A stretch of 64,000 bases of DNA from Bacteroidota bacterium (GTDB lineage Bacteria; Bacteroidota; Bacteroidia; Chitinophagales; Saprospiraceae): NCBI GenBank assembly GCA_024743405.1, contig JANSWP010000001.1:62001-126000 (forward strand), written 5' to 3'. The notes below the pieces were generated by a model. The model saw only the letters and a list, made by a program, of their open reading frames with translations. It did no database searches and was not told the DNA's origin. Position numbers and translations under genes: made by a program. Positions 28,400 through 37,440 of the stretch are shown here, one piece after another; the stretch's first letter is position 1; each line of letters starts with the position of its first letter.

Positions 28400-28410
28400 G
28401 ATTTTTGTTT

Positions 28411-28480
28411 GCCATTCTGAACAAAGAGAAGGATCTGGTTAGTCAGTGTGCACCAGATCCTTCATTTCGTTCAAAATGAC
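28411..28480 (+). repeat. Hairpin between pheS and gatA
   Basis: AAGGATCTGGT (28429-28439) pairs perfectly with ACCAGATCCTT (28452-28462). The flanks extend the pairing imperfectly: GCCATTCTGAAC on the left, GTTCAAAATGAC on the right. The sequence resembles a type of intergenic element (CATTCTGAACGAAATGAAGGATCT-like) that I recall from many bacterial genomes. It may be a dispersed repeat acting as a terminator. Confidence 0.5.
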
Positions 28481-28497
28481 AAAAAACCTACGAGAAG

Positions 28498-29919
28498 ATG
28501 CCCAAATACGTATCCCATCAACAAGTCCAAAACGACCTCAAAGCTGGTAAAATCTCTTGCCAAGAACTCGTAGAATACTATCTTTCACAAATTGAAGCAA
28601 CTAAGGAGTTGAATGCTTATGTTGAAATATTTGCTGAAGAGGCTCGTCAAAAAGCAAAAGCATTAGACCAAAAATTAAAGGAAGATCCAGATTCTGTCGG
28701 ACGATTATTTGGTGTAGTTATTTCGATTAAAGATGTACTCTGCTATAAAGGGCATAAAGTTACTGCCGCTTCAAAAATTTTAAACGGCTTCGAATCTCTT
28801 TTTTCAGCGACTGGAATTGAAAGACTTTTACGAGAAGATGTGATTATTATTGGGCGAGTAAATTGCGATGAATTTGCAATGGGTTCGACTTGTGAAAATT
28901 CAGTTTATGGCCCAACAAAAAATGCAGCAGACCCATCAAAAGTACCCGGAGGTTCTTCGGGAGCTTCAGCTGTTGCTGTTCAAATAGATACCTGCTTAGT
29001 GTCTTTAGGTACAGATACAGGTGGGTCGGTCCGGCAACCTGCCGCCTTTTGCGGTGTAATTGGTTTTAAACCGACCTATGGACGCATCTCCCGATATGGT
29101 TTATTAGCTTATGGGTCTTCTTTTGACCAAATTGGAGTCCTTTCGAACTCTGTAGAAGATGCTGCTTTATTTTTGGAAATCATGGCAGGTTCAGATGAAT
29201 TTGATGCGACGGTGAGCACCAAGCCCGTTCCAAAATATTCTGAAAGTTTGACTTTCGATAAAAAAGCAAAGATTGCTTATTTCGATACCGCTTTGAATGG
29301 AGAGGGGATAGACGAGGACATCAGAAAATTATCTTTTGGGTTTATTGAAGATTTGAAAAAAGAAGGGCATACGGTTGAATCAGTTAATTTCGAGTACTTG
29401 GACTATATAATCCCAGCTTATTATGTTTTGACAACGGCAGAAGCTTCTTCAAATTTATCTAGGTATGATGGCATTCGATTTGGACATCGGAGCTCAGACG
29501 CAAAAAATATTGACGAAGTTTATAAAATGAGTCGAACCGAGGGTTTTGGGACGGAGGTAAAACGAAGAATTATGCTCGGAACCTTTGTGTTAAGTGCAGG
29601 ATATTACGATGCTTATTATTCCAAAGCCCAGAAAGTACGAAGACTAATAACAGATCGAACGATAGAAATCTTAGGAAATTATGACTTCATTTTAATGCCG
29701 ACTTCTCCTATCCCAGCTTGGGAAATCGGGAAAATGATAGATGACCCTGTAACTATGTATTTGGCAGATATTTTTACGGTCCAAGCCAATATGGTTGGTA
29801 TTCCTGCTATTTCACTTCCTATAGGAAAGCATTCAAATGGTATGCCTGTAGGAATTCAATTAATGGCAAATAAATTTGAAGAAGCAAAACTATTGGCGTT
29901 TTCAAATAGTATTTGCTAA
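28498..29919 (+). CDS. gatA: Glu-tRNA(Gln)/Asp-tRNA(Asn) amidotransferase subunit A
   Basis: GatA is the amidase subunit that releases ammonia from glutamine to convert Glu-tRNA(Gln) to Gln-tRNA(Gln). The 473-residue protein carries the amidase signature. The first catalytic-triad element is the Lys in VVISIKDVLCYKGHKVTAAS, the cis-Ser is in VPGGSSGASAVAVQ and the nucleophile Ser is in GTDTGGSVRQPAAFCG. The C-terminal NMVGIPAISLPIGKHSNGMP is also typical. The protein ends soon after GIQLMANKFEEAKLLAFS, a normal length. gatB and gatC are not in the window. ATG at 28498. Confidence 0.95.
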   Translation: MPKYVSHQQVQNDLKAGKISCQELVEYYLSQIEATKELNAYVEIFAEEARQKAKALDQKLKEDPDSVGRLFGVVISIKDVLCYKGHKVTAASKILNGFESLFSATGIERLLREDVIIIGRVNCDEFAMGSTCENSVYGPTKNAADPSKVPGGSSGASAVAVQIDTCLVSLGTDTGGSVRQPAAFCGVIGFKPTYGRISRYGLLAYGSSFDQIGVLSNSVEDAALFLEIMAGSDEFDATVSTKPVPKYSESLTFDKKAKIAYFDTALNGEGIDEDIRKLSFGFIEDLKKEGHTVESVNFEYLDYIIPAYYVLTTAEASSNLSRYDGIRFGHRSSDAKNIDEVYKMSRTEGFGTEVKRRIMLGTFVLSAGYYDAYYSKAQKVRRLITDRTIEILGNYDFILMPTSPIPAWEIGKMIDDPVTMYLADIFTVQANMVGIPAISLPIGKHSNGMPVGIQLMANKFEEAKLLAFSNSIC

Positions 29920-30125
29920 TCTCCCGAATTCAAATATTTAGATTATTTAATGTTTATATGGCATGAAATTCGCCAAATCCTAAATAAGCTGTTAAAGCCT
30001 TCCTGGATCTGTGATCAATCCTCCCTTTATCAGTTAGATAAAATTTAATTTTAATATATTAGCGATCTTTTCCATAAAAATGGTCGTGGTATCTACCCTT
30101 AACATTCTCAAACACAGAAATATTT

Positions 30126-31553
30126 ATGAGCTCCAGAGTGCTGATTTTAGTATCGGGAATACTTTTCTCTCTTCAATTGTGTGCTAATCATCTTCCTTCC
30201 AACTACAATGACCCTATTCATCATGAATTTGATACCGAATCTATAAAATCCAGAGTTTTGGCAATGGATTGTGTCGTTCCTCCAAAATATACAACCTCTG
30301 TAGAAGGGTATCTTCGAGGGTATCTTCAGAGAAATAGAGGCAAGTCAGAACGCATTTTGGGACGTCTCATCAAATACTTCCCAATTTTTGATAAATATCT
30401 GGAAGAACACGGTATGCCTGCTGACCTAAAATACCTTTCCGTTGTAGAGTCAGCTTTAGTTCCCACGGCAATTTCACGAGTAGGTGCGGGAGGGTTGTGG
30501 CAATTTATGCCAGCTACTGGAAACGAATACGACTTAAAAATAACTCGATATGTAGATGATCGCTTTGATCCTCAGAAATCTACGGATGCAGCAATGAAAC
30601 ACCTCGCCAAACAATATAAAAGATTTGGAAAATGGGAACTCGCTCTTGCAGCCTACAACAGTGGTGCGGGTCGAGTAAATAGAGCCATTCGTTACTCAAA
30701 GAGCAAGAATTTTTGGCGATTGCAACGATATTTACCCAAAGAAACTAGAAATTACGTACCCGCATTTATTGCAGCCAAATACTTGATCAATTATTATAAA
30801 GAACATGATATTCAACCAGAAACGCCAGATTTTGATGTTCAGTTGACAGAAACGATGAAAGTTTACAGTTATTTAGCATTTACTAAAATAGAAAGTATCA
30901 CTGGGTTATCCAGAAATACAATTAAAGAACTAAACCCTGCCTATAAACGAGGGTTTATTCCCACTAATTCAAAAGGTTATGATTTAGTATTACCTCGCCG
31001 AGTTATTTCAGCTATGAAAGATTATTTGGTATCAAAACGTCCAGATCAGCCTTCAGAAAATTTTCCAACAGAAGATGAACATCTTGAATATTTAACGAAT
31101 ACAATGAAGGCTCCATACACTCATGCACTATACTCGGTAACAGAAAGAGATGATATCTTTAAGGTCGCAGAATTATTCAAATGTAGCCCCTATCATCTAA
31201 TGATTTGGAATCAACTACCTACTTCAGAAATAACGAAAGGGCAAGAATTAATTATTTGGTATCCTCAAGAAATTATTCGTTATCGGCCATTCAGCGGAAA
31301 AAGAATAGAAACTTTGCCTAGCATTCCATTAAATACCTATTCTAAAGAACCTCACCAAAAAGAAAACGCCTACAGAGAGGCGATTCCTTCAGCAGTTTCC
31401 TATAAATATCACAGACTAAGACGATACGAAAGTTTAGTTGATATAGTCAAAAAGTATCCTAAATCATCTCTTAAAGAAATTATGGAAATGAATGGTTTTT
31501 CTAAAAAAAATAAGCCGGTTGCTGGTGCCATAATTAAAGTACTGAAACTATAA
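30126..31553 (+). CDS. MltD-type membrane-bound lytic murein transglycosylase with LysM repeats
   Basis: The enzyme cleaves peptidoglycan glycan strands in the periplasm. It has 475 residues with an N-terminal signal peptide (VLILVSGILFSLQLCANH). An SLT domain spans residues ~90-220: catalytic Glu in SVVESALVPTAISRVGAGG, GLWQFMPATG and the conserved ELALAAYNSGAGRVNRAI. Three divergent LysM-like segments bind glycan: around residue 250 (YSYLAFTKIESITGLS), around 340 (YSVTERDDIFKVAELFKCSP) and the C-terminus (RRYESLVDIVKKYPKSSLKE). A strong hairpin terminator follows. ATG at 30126 begins right at the signal peptide. Confidence 0.92.
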   Translation: MSSRVLILVSGILFSLQLCANHLPSNYNDPIHHEFDTESIKSRVLAMDCVVPPKYTTSVEGYLRGYLQRNRGKSERILGRLIKYFPIFDKYLEEHGMPADLKYLSVVESALVPTAISRVGAGGLWQFMPATGNEYDLKITRYVDDRFDPQKSTDAAMKHLAKQYKRFGKWELALAAYNSGAGRVNRAIRYSKSKNFWRLQRYLPKETRNYVPAFIAAKYLINYYKEHDIQPETPDFDVQLTETMKVYSYLAFTKIESITGLSRNTIKELNPAYKRGFIPTNSKGYDLVLPRRVISAMKDYLVSKRPDQPSENFPTEDEHLEYLTNTMKAPYTHALYSVTERDDIFKVAELFKCSPYHLMIWNQLPTSEITKGQELIIWYPQEIIRYRPFSGKRIETLPSIPLNTYSKEPHQKENAYREAIPSAVSYKYHRLRRYESLVDIVKKYPKSSLKEIMEMNGFSKKNKPVAGAIIKVLKL

Positions 31554-31596
31554 ATCCTTTGAAAAATATTACATTCAGAAACTTTTTAATAAGCCG

Positions 31597-31638
31597 AAAA
31601 AAGCCTTGTCATTATAAGTAATAGGACAAGGCTTTTTT
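31597..31638 (+). terminator. Intrinsic terminator after the lytic transglycosylase gene
   Basis: AAAAAAGCCTTGTC (31597-31610) pairs perfectly with GACAAGGCTTTTTT (31625-31638), giving a stem with a T tail. Confidence 0.85.
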
Positions 31639-31784
31639 GTCCCCAATACCTTTGAAAAATAGTTCCTACTTGAATATTTTTGGTAAAACAAATTCCTTTT
31701 GCTAATATTGGTAAATACTTTTCAGTACTGAGGTTACCAAATAAAATCAATATCCAAGTATCAAATAATTTCAATTATCCAACT

Positions 31785-33146
31785 ATGTTTAATAAACCAA
31801 CAAAAAAATCAGGCCGTATTAACCGCCGACAGTTTGTAAAGAATACCGCCCTTGCAACAGGTGGATTAATGATGACCGGTAATATGGCACTAGCAGCTAA
31901 AGCACATATTGACGGAGATGACACCATAAAAATCGGACTGATCGGATGTGGAGGTCGTGGAACTGGAGCTGTTGTACAAGCACTTTTGTCTAATCAAAAT
32001 GTAAAATTAGTCGCTATGGCCGATGCTTTTCGCGACAATTTAGATAAGTGTTATGCGACCATTACCAATCCAGAATTTAAAGATTGGTCGCGGGAAGAAC
32101 CTGTGAATGTGAGTGACCGAATTGTCGTTCCCGAAGAACATAAATTTGCAGGATTCGATGCTTATCAAAAAGTAATTCCTTTAGCCGATGTAGTGATTTT
32201 AACAACTCCTCCTGGTTTTCGTCCAATGCATTTTGAGGCAGCGATTCGAGCAGGAAAACATGTATTTATGGAAAAACCTTTAGCCGTAGATGCACCTGGA
32301 ATTAGAAAGGTTTTGGAAGTAGCAGAAATTGCTAAAAAGCGCCAGTTAAATGTCGTAGTAGGTTTACAAAGACATTATCAAACGGTCTATCGGAAATGGG
32401 TTGAACTCTTACAGGAAGGTGCCATTGGAGATATTGTTACATCTCGTGTTTACTGGAATAGCGACGGTGTATGGGTACGTCCTCGTACTCCTGGTCAAAC
32501 AGAAATGGAATATCAAATGCGCAACTGGTATTATTTCAATTGGCTTTGTGGAGATCATATTAATGAGCAACATATACACAACCTTGATGTCGGGAACTGG
32601 GTCAAAAAAAGCTATCCTATACGGGCACATGGTATGGGAGGGCGACAAGTCAGAAACGGTAAGGAACATGGTGAAATTTTCGACCATCATTTTGTAGAGT
32701 TCGAATACGCAGATGGTAGCCGAATGTTCAGCCAATGTCGCCACATAAAAGGAACAGCAAGCCGAGTATCAGAGGCATTTCATGGCACTAATGGATCTGC
32801 ACCAAAACCCGGTTTGATTCTTACAAAAAGCGGTCATACTTTATTCAAACATGATGACCGTAAAGACCCAAACCCTTATCAAGTTGAACATGACGAACTA
32901 TTTGCGGCCATTTCAAAAGGTGAATATAAATTTGCAGATGTAGAGAATGGCGCGAAGAGTACAATGACCGCCATTTTGGGTCGAATGGCAACTTATTCAG
33001 GACAAATAATAGAATGGGACGATGCCATCAATTCAAATTTGAGCTTAGCTCCACAAACTTATGCTTGGGATGCCAACCCACCGATTTTACCTGATGAAAA
33101 AGGCTATTACCCAATTCCGACACCGGGAAAAACGAAGGTCATTTAA
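31785..33146 (+). CDS. Tat-exported Gfo/Idh/MocA-family oxidoreductase
   Basis: An NAD(P)-dependent sugar-type dehydrogenase, 453 residues from ATG 31785. A twin-arginine signal is visible (RINRRQFVKNTALATGGLMM, cleavage near ALAA), so it acts folded outside the cytoplasm. The Rossmann loop is IKIGLIGCGGRGTGAVVQAL, followed by the family's EKP motif (GKHVFMEKPLAVDAPG). The C-terminal substrate domain contains WNSDGVWVRP and WLCGDHINEQHIHNLDVGNW with likely catalytic His residues. Such secreted family members are common in Bacteroidota and Planctomycetes, usually near glycan genes. Here the gene stands alone, so the substrate is unknown. An in-frame TTG at 31680 is rejected because it would bury the Tat signal. 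Confidence 0.9.
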   Translation: MFNKPTKKSGRINRRQFVKNTALATGGLMMTGNMALAAKAHIDGDDTIKIGLIGCGGRGTGAVVQALLSNQNVKLVAMADAFRDNLDKCYATITNPEFKDWSREEPVNVSDRIVVPEEHKFAGFDAYQKVIPLADVVILTTPPGFRPMHFEAAIRAGKHVFMEKPLAVDAPGIRKVLEVAEIAKKRQLNVVVGLQRHYQTVYRKWVELLQEGAIGDIVTSRVYWNSDGVWVRPRTPGQTEMEYQMRNWYYFNWLCGDHINEQHIHNLDVGNWVKKSYPIRAHGMGGRQVRNGKEHGEIFDHHFVEFEYADGSRMFSQCRHIKGTASRVSEAFHGTNGSAPKPGLILTKSGHTLFKHDDRKDPNPYQVEHDELFAAISKGEYKFADVENGAKSTMTAILGRMATYSGQIIEWDDAINSNLSLAPQTYAWDANPPILPDEKGYYPIPTPGKTKVI

Positions 33147-33175
33147 AACTTTAAAACCATCATTCCGCAAATAGA

Positions 33176-33208
33176 AAAGCCGAATCAATAAGATATTGAT
33201 TCGGCTTT
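33176..33208 (+). terminator. Intrinsic terminator after the Gfo/Idh/MocA gene
   Basis: AAAGCCGAATCAATA (33176-33190) and TATTGATTCGGCTTT (33194-33208) form a perfect 15-bp stem with loop AGA. The downstream T run is short (CATTTTGAG). Confidence 0.75.
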
Positions 33209-33226
33209 CATTTTGAGAAAATTTTA

Positions 33227-33426
33227 AGTGACGTCTAAAAAATAAGTCCGCCAATTTGAGATAGTAGATTTTGGATTTTAGCAAGGCAAAAAACACAGGC
33301 GATGCAGGGCATCCTGCGCTGGCTTGTGCCAGAAGGTACAAAGGCGAACGCAAAAAAGTATTTTTAACGCCGCAAAAGTTCAAAAAATACATAGGCAAAT
33401 GTCGGAGTTATTCTTTAGACGTTACT
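33227..33426 (-). repeat. Palindromic repeat family, copy E
   Basis: The longest copy (200 bp), in reverse orientation. The arms AGTGACGTCTAAAAAATA (from 33227) and its counterpart ending TTCTTTAGACGTTACT (33426) match over about 31 bases with few mismatches. The core includes GGCAAAAAACACAGGC, the apical hairpin GATGC-AGG-GCATC (33301-33313) and GTATTTTTAACGCCG. An extra ~35-base segment near the tip contains a second hairpin, TGGC-TTGT-GCCA. It lies between convergent genes. Confidence 0.8.
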
Positions 33427-33442
33427 AAATTCAGTTTAGTCT

Positions 33443-34036
33443 TTAGTCTACCACTAAATTTACATTCAACTCAAATTCATCATAGATCGTCTTATCGCCC
33501 AAGTTCTCGAAAAAACTGCCAGAACCATATCGAACATCAAAGTCCGTTCTGTCAATTGTAATATCAGCAGATGCTGATTTTCTGTCTTCATTTAAATGAG
33601 CATAAAATCTAATCTCTTTCGTTGTTTCTTTAATCGTCAAATTACCAATCACTTTATAATCACCAGGTGTTCCTTTAGAGACTGCTTTTGTGACAACAAA
33701 TTTTGCTACTGGATATTTGTCAACTCCAAAAAAGTCACCAGATTTCAAGTGTCCTTCTAATTTTTGAGCCCACTCTCCTTCTATATCAGTCACTTTCATA
33801 GATCTCATATCTATTTCGAAACCGCCACCTACAAGTACATCATTCTCAAATTTTAATTCTCCATTTTGAAGATTTATGGTACCGGAGTGCTCACCAGTTA
33901 CTTTATACCCTTTCCAGTTGATAACACTTCTTTCTGTATTGACAGATGCACTATCAATTGCGATACCAAAAGAGAAAAGTGCAAAAGTTGCTAAAAGTCC
34001 AAATGCGAAAATTGATTTTTTCATAGGAAAATACAT
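33443..34036 (-). CDS. YceI-family secreted lipid-binding protein
   Basis: A 197-residue protein with a signal peptide (KKSIFAFGLLATFALFSFGI). A YceI lipocalin-like beta-barrel follows: SVNTERSVINWKGYKVTGEH, the family's DFFGVDKYPVAKFV and NLTIKETTKEIRFYA, ending in IYDEFELNVNLVVD. YceI proteins bind isoprenoid or amphiphilic molecules in the periplasm; their exact role is uncertain. It is divergent from nothing close and separated from MarR by repeat copy C. Confidence 0.9.
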   Translation of the reverse strand: MYFPMKKSIFAFGLLATFALFSFGIAIDSASVNTERSVINWKGYKVTGEHSGTINLQNGELKFENDVLVGGGFEIDMRSMKVTDIEGEWAQKLEGHLKSGDFFGVDKYPVAKFVVTKAVSKGTPGDYKVIGNLTIKETTKEIRFYAHLNEDRKSASADITIDRTDFDVRYGSGSFFENLGDKTIYDEFELNVNLVVD

Positions 34037-34263
34037 TTAAAATTTTGATTAAAATTATGTTTATGTTAAGAGTTTGTCTAAATTTTTACTTCCTAAAAAC
34101 CAACACTTTATGAACCTGCCTTCAAATTATTGCGGTCATTTGCCTCGGCAAGCTCCCTTAATAATTTATCACCAGAACCATAAATCATTGATTCTCAGTT
34201 TGTGAAATTTTTAGACATACTCTAAATGGTTTAAGTAATGCGGGTTGATTAATTGGCTCGAAT

Positions 34264-34435
34264 TACTTAAGTAAGAGAGCAATATTATCTGTAGCAAATT
34301 TTAGTTTCTTTTTTCCACTCACTGCGTTAAAAATACTCGTCAGAGCTAAGGCTATGACTGTGTTTTTTGCCTTGTGAGAGAAAAAAATAATTCAAAAATT
34401 TATTCTAAACTTAATATTGCTCGCTTACTTAAGTA
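34264..34435 (+). repeat. Palindromic repeat family, copy C
   Basis: A 172-bp element with the cleanest ends: TACTTAAGTAAGAGAGCAAT (34264 onward) is the inverted complement of the right end 34412-34435, with 23 of 24 bases matching. The core is GCGTTAAAAATACTCGTC, an apical hairpin at 34339-34358 (GTCA.AGC/GCT.TGAC), then GTGTTTTTTGCCTT. The right half is nearly identical to copy B. It lies between YceI and MarR genes. Confidence 0.85.
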
Positions 34436-34476
34436 CCAAGATGAAATTATGTATATCTAGAATTTTGACTGGGTTC

Positions 34477-34926
34477 TTACATTCTAATTTTGTCCAATAA
34501 TTGATTCAAATAATAAACCTCTTCTTTCCCCAGTTTTCCAAACCAATCTCTGACCTCTATATTTTGAAGATTTATTCTATCCAAGAGTTTTAAACCTTCT
34601 ATTGAAATGCTCACATCCACTAATCTTTTATCCTTTGAGCAAACAAGTCTATCTGCCAGATTTTTTTGAACCAATCGCTCGACTATTCTCGAAGTATCTG
34701 ACATTTTATCCAACAATCTTTTTCTAATAACCGACGTCGATATTGGTTTGCCCGCCCCTTTTAGTATTCGAAGTACATTATATTGTTGAAGCGTAATGCC
34801 GTAATCTTTTAAATGTTTTTTTACAATACTCTGAACACTATTGGTCGTAAATATCAGATTTACCATACAACGCTGGTATTCATCACTAAAAGGTCTTTTT
34901 TGTTCTATGGCTTCTTCTATAGTCAT
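34477..34926 (-). CDS. MarR-family transcriptional regulator
   Basis: A 149-residue winged-helix regulator with the MarR layout. The N-terminal dimerisation helix comes first; next are GITLQQYNVLRILKGAGKPI (helix 2-3), the recognition region TSVIRKRLLDKMSDTSRIVE and the wing RLVCSKDKRLVDVSISIEG. A C-terminal dimerisation helix follows. It is divergent from the DinB-like gene, 194 bp away, which is a candidate target. Neighbouring YceI is another. Effector unknown. Confidence 0.9.
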   Translation of the reverse strand: MTIEEAIEQKRPFSDEYQRCMVNLIFTTNSVQSIVKKHLKDYGITLQQYNVLRILKGAGKPISTSVIRKRLLDKMSDTSRIVERLVQKNLADRLVCSKDKRLVDVSISIEGLKLLDRINLQNIEVRDWFGKLGKEEVYYLNQLLDKIRM

Positions 34927-35120
34927 TTTACGGATGATTAGAATGTTGACAATCCAATTTTAGAGTTTAAACATTGAAGTTCAAACATTGTTTTAATTTT
35001 TAATGAAAATTTAACAAAAAAAGTAAAGGCACTTGACCAAAGGAAAACTAGTTTATCAGTTTTGATGTTCACTTAAAACAGCTTTAACCGATTAATAATC
35101 AACTATTTAAACTTCAAAAA

Positions 35121-35681
35121 ATGAAAACTACTACCTTTATTGAAAACTACTTTGACAACATAAAGAAGCTATTTAGGTATTATAAAAGCCTTGGAGATAG
35201 GACTTTTACTCAATTATCCGAACAGGAGGTTTTTCATTCAGCAGGTGAATATTCTAATAGCATAGCCGTCATTACCAAGCATATTTCTGGCAATATGATT
35301 TCTAGATTTACTGATTTTCTAACTTCGGATGGCGAAAAACCTTGTCGAAACCGAGAGATGGAGTTTCAAAATTCATTTGAGACCAAAGAGCAAGTTTTAG
35401 CATATTGGGAAAAAGGATGGGCATGCGTTTTTAATGCCATCGACCCACTGACGATCGAAGAGGCTAATAAAATTGTGTACATCAGAAATGAGGGACATTC
35501 CATATTAGAGGCACTCAACCGACAATTAGGTCATTATAGTTACCATATCGGTCAAATCGTTTTTCTCGGAAAAACTTTGAAAGGAAAGGACTGGCAATCA
35601 CTATCCATTCCAGTTGGACAATCTACAACGTTCAATTCAGAAAAGTTTGGAAAGGAAAAAAGCCGAAAGAATTTTGTGTGA
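35121..35681 (+). CDS. DUF1572 (DinB-like superfamily) protein
   Basis: A 186-residue protein matching the DUF1572 pattern: ITKHISGNMISRFTDFLTSD, then GEKPCRNREMEF and a helical core with NRQLGHYSYHIGQIVFLGK. The HxxxxxxHxxQ-like arrangement of His residues (the KHISGN helix, GHYSYHIGQ) is that of the DinB four-helix bundle, which usually binds a divalent metal. Some DinB relatives are thiol transferases (bacillithiol/mycothiol-dependent), but the function of this subgroup is not known. The gene is divergent from MarR and closed by a hairpin. Confidence 0.8.
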   Translation: MKTTTFIENYFDNIKKLFRYYKSLGDRTFTQLSEQEVFHSAGEYSNSIAVITKHISGNMISRFTDFLTSDGEKPCRNREMEFQNSFETKEQVLAYWEKGWACVFNAIDPLTIEEANKIVYIRNEGHSILEALNRQLGHYSYHIGQIVFLGKTLKGKDWQSLSIPVGQSTTFNSEKFGKEKSRKNFV

Positions 35682-35695
35682 GAGATTTAGAAAAA

Positions 35696-35735
35696 AGCTT
35701 CATGGTTTCAAATACAAGCTCAAAACCATGAAGCT
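35696..35735. terminator. Terminator hairpin between DUF1572 and universal stress genes
   Basis: AGCTTCATGGTTT (35696-35708) pairs with AAACCATGAAGCT (35723-35735), between convergent genes. T runs are short. Confidence 0.6.
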
Positions 35736-35742
35736 ACTCACT

Positions 35743-36579
35743 CTAATCTGAGGTAGGATAATCAATCGTTAGGATAGGAAGATTGGAGTGATTAACTAAG
35801 GTTTCAACATTGCTACCCACTATCATGCGCTTCATTGGATGGCGATGATAGTTAGAAAGGACAATCAAATCCGCGCCAATATCTTCAGAAAAAGATCGGA
35901 CGCCCCTATCCACACTGAAGTCTCTATAAATGTGTGTTTTACATTCAAATGGTTTCGCTAATTTCTGAAAATCTTCTAATGCTTCTTGTTGCACAATATA
36001 TGGTGGTCCAAAAAGAGAAGTGGTCTGGATAGCCACCAAATGAATTTCAGGAATAAAATGCTTAATAAAGTCTTTAAACTTTAAGAAAGGTTCTTTATCG
36101 TTTTTATAAAAAGCAGAGGCAAAAACTACCTTTTCAAACTTTACATTTTCGATTGGCTCCTTGATAACTAAAACAGGGCAATGCACTAAGCGCACCACCC
36201 TTTGTGTATTAGAGCCAATGAAATATTCGCTTTTTCCACTTTTTCCATGTGATCCCATTACGATGAAATCAATACCTAAAGTGGTAACTATATCTCTTAT
36301 ATTCTCTACCAAACTACCCCCTGAATAATGTGTTTCAATCGTCAGACCTTGATATCTTTTCTTAATATCCTCAAAGAATAGTTCTGTATTTCGAATATTT
36401 TTTTGCGCTTCTTTATTTGCATCACGCTCTGATGCTATCATAGTTTTCCAATTCCATGGCAAATCTATCTTACTGTACAAATGAACTTTCGCCCCAAATT
36501 TCTTAGCGAGTGTCATCCCGACATGCATAGCATCTTCAGCGCAGGCAGAAAAATCAGTTGGAATTAGTATACTTTTCAT
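35743..36579 (-). CDS. Universal stress protein, tandem UspA domains
   Basis: A 278-residue protein with two Usp domains. The first (1-145) starts KSILIPTDFSACAEDAMHVG and carries the ATP-binding motif GSHGKSGKSEYFIGSNTQRV. The second (about 146-278) starts EKVVFASAFYKN and ends SNYHRHPMKRMIVGSN ... LPILTI, where the nucleotide motif is degraded (no GxxG). Tandem Usp proteins of this sort are frequent in Bacteroidota and respond to starvation or low oxygen. It is on the same strand as the unknown gene and HPF, a probable stress-response group. Confidence 0.92.
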   Translation of the reverse strand: MKSILIPTDFSACAEDAMHVGMTLAKKFGAKVHLYSKIDLPWNWKTMIASERDANKEAQKNIRNTELFFEDIKKRYQGLTIETHYSGGSLVENIRDIVTTLGIDFIVMGSHGKSGKSEYFIGSNTQRVVRLVHCPVLVIKEPIENVKFEKVVFASAFYKNDKEPFLKFKDFIKHFIPEIHLVAIQTTSLFGPPYIVQQEALEDFQKLAKPFECKTHIYRDFSVDRGVRSFSEDIGADLIVLSNYHRHPMKRMIVGSNVETLVNHSNLPILTIDYPTSD

Positions 36580-36627
36580 AACGTGATAATTTATTTGTGA
36601 GAGATGTACAAAATATTAGGATCAACC

Positions 36628-37005
36628 TTAAGCTACCTCCTCATTTACGATTTCCTCAGAATGTCCACCTTTGCGATTTTGTTTCGCTAAAGTCCAGTCA
36701 TCTGTCGAAGTCGTTTGCATCCATAAAGCGCCAGACTTTCTAAAAACCTGTACGCTTAGACCATATGTTTTATAAAAATTTTGCTCAAAAGTGCTGACCT
36801 TTTGGTGACCGTCAATACTCAAATCACCCTCATTATGAATCTTTCGAACCTTTCCTATGCTCAAATTATGATCTAATGTTTCTTCTACAGGTGAGCCTTC
36901 TCCTCCCTTATGACCGCTAGTGTAAAATTCAATTTTTAAATGGGAAAACTTGTCGTTAAACTCCATTTGAATATCTTTTAATTTTTTATTATCTGTGATA
37001 ATCAT
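36628..37005 (-). CDS. Conserved protein of unknown function in a stress cluster
   Basis: A 125-residue soluble protein without signal peptide. The middle is acidic and His/Gly-rich (KIEFYTSGHKGGEGSPVEET). The later part is GLSVQVFRKSGALWMQTTST, then DDWTLAKQNRKGGHSEE. The combination of a VxVFRKSGxxWxxTTxTDDWTL block with the Usp and HPF neighbours is something I recall from other Bacteroidota, but I know no function. It lies 48 bases from the Usp gene and about 100 from hpf, all on the minus strand, so common stress regulation is plausible. Confidence 0.75.
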   Translation of the reverse strand: MIITDNKKLKDIQMEFNDKFSHLKIEFYTSGHKGGEGSPVEETLDHNLSIGKVRKIHNEGDLSIDGHQKVSTFEQNFYKTYGLSVQVFRKSGALWMQTTSTDDWTLAKQNRKGGHSEEIVNEEVA

Positions 37006-37108
37006 GGCTCTGCTTTTTAAAATGTGAAAAAATTACCCTCCTCCTACAAATACTAGATCAAAGGTTTCGACAAAATCAACATAGCTAATTGTCCTTTACC
37101 TTTTTTAA

Positions 37109-37411
37109 CTAAGGCTTTGCATATACCTTCTGTTTGTACTTTTCAAGCTGTTTTCTAAGCTTGTTAATATTTTTATCTAGGGCATTATAGAAGTTATTAT
37201 CCTTGGTTTTAGCGAATAATTCTCCGTGAGGAACCTTCAATCGAACCTCCATAATTTGCTTTAATTCAGGTTCATTTTCTTGTAGTTTCAGAAATACCTT
37301 TGAGCCTTTTATAAAAGGATATTTACCAAAATACTTCTGTACTTTTCTTGAAATTTGTTTGTTAAGAGCCTCACTTGGTGAGAAGTGGATAGATTGAATT
37401 TGAATATTCAT
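37109..37411 (-). CDS. hpf: Ribosome hibernation-promoting factor (HPF/RaiA family, short form)
   Basis: HPF binds the decoding centre of idle 30S subunits and helps inactivate ribosomes in stationary phase. From ATG 37411 the protein has 100 residues, MNIQIQSIHFSPSEALNKQI, with the family's conserved ISRKVQKYFGKYPFIKG, the basic strand MEVRLKVPHGELFAKT and the C-terminal helix LDKNINKLRKQLEKYKQK. It is the short form without the dimerising extension. An upstream TTG at 37438 is in frame but lies close to the TACATTTG promoter box, so 37411 is preferred. Confidence 0.9.
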   Translation of the reverse strand: MNIQIQSIHFSPSEALNKQISRKVQKYFGKYPFIKGSKVFLKLQENEPELKQIMEVRLKVPHGELFAKTKDNNFYNALDKNINKLRKQLEKYKQKVYAKP

Positions 37412-37440
37412 ATGACTATTTTTAAATGATAAATACAATT

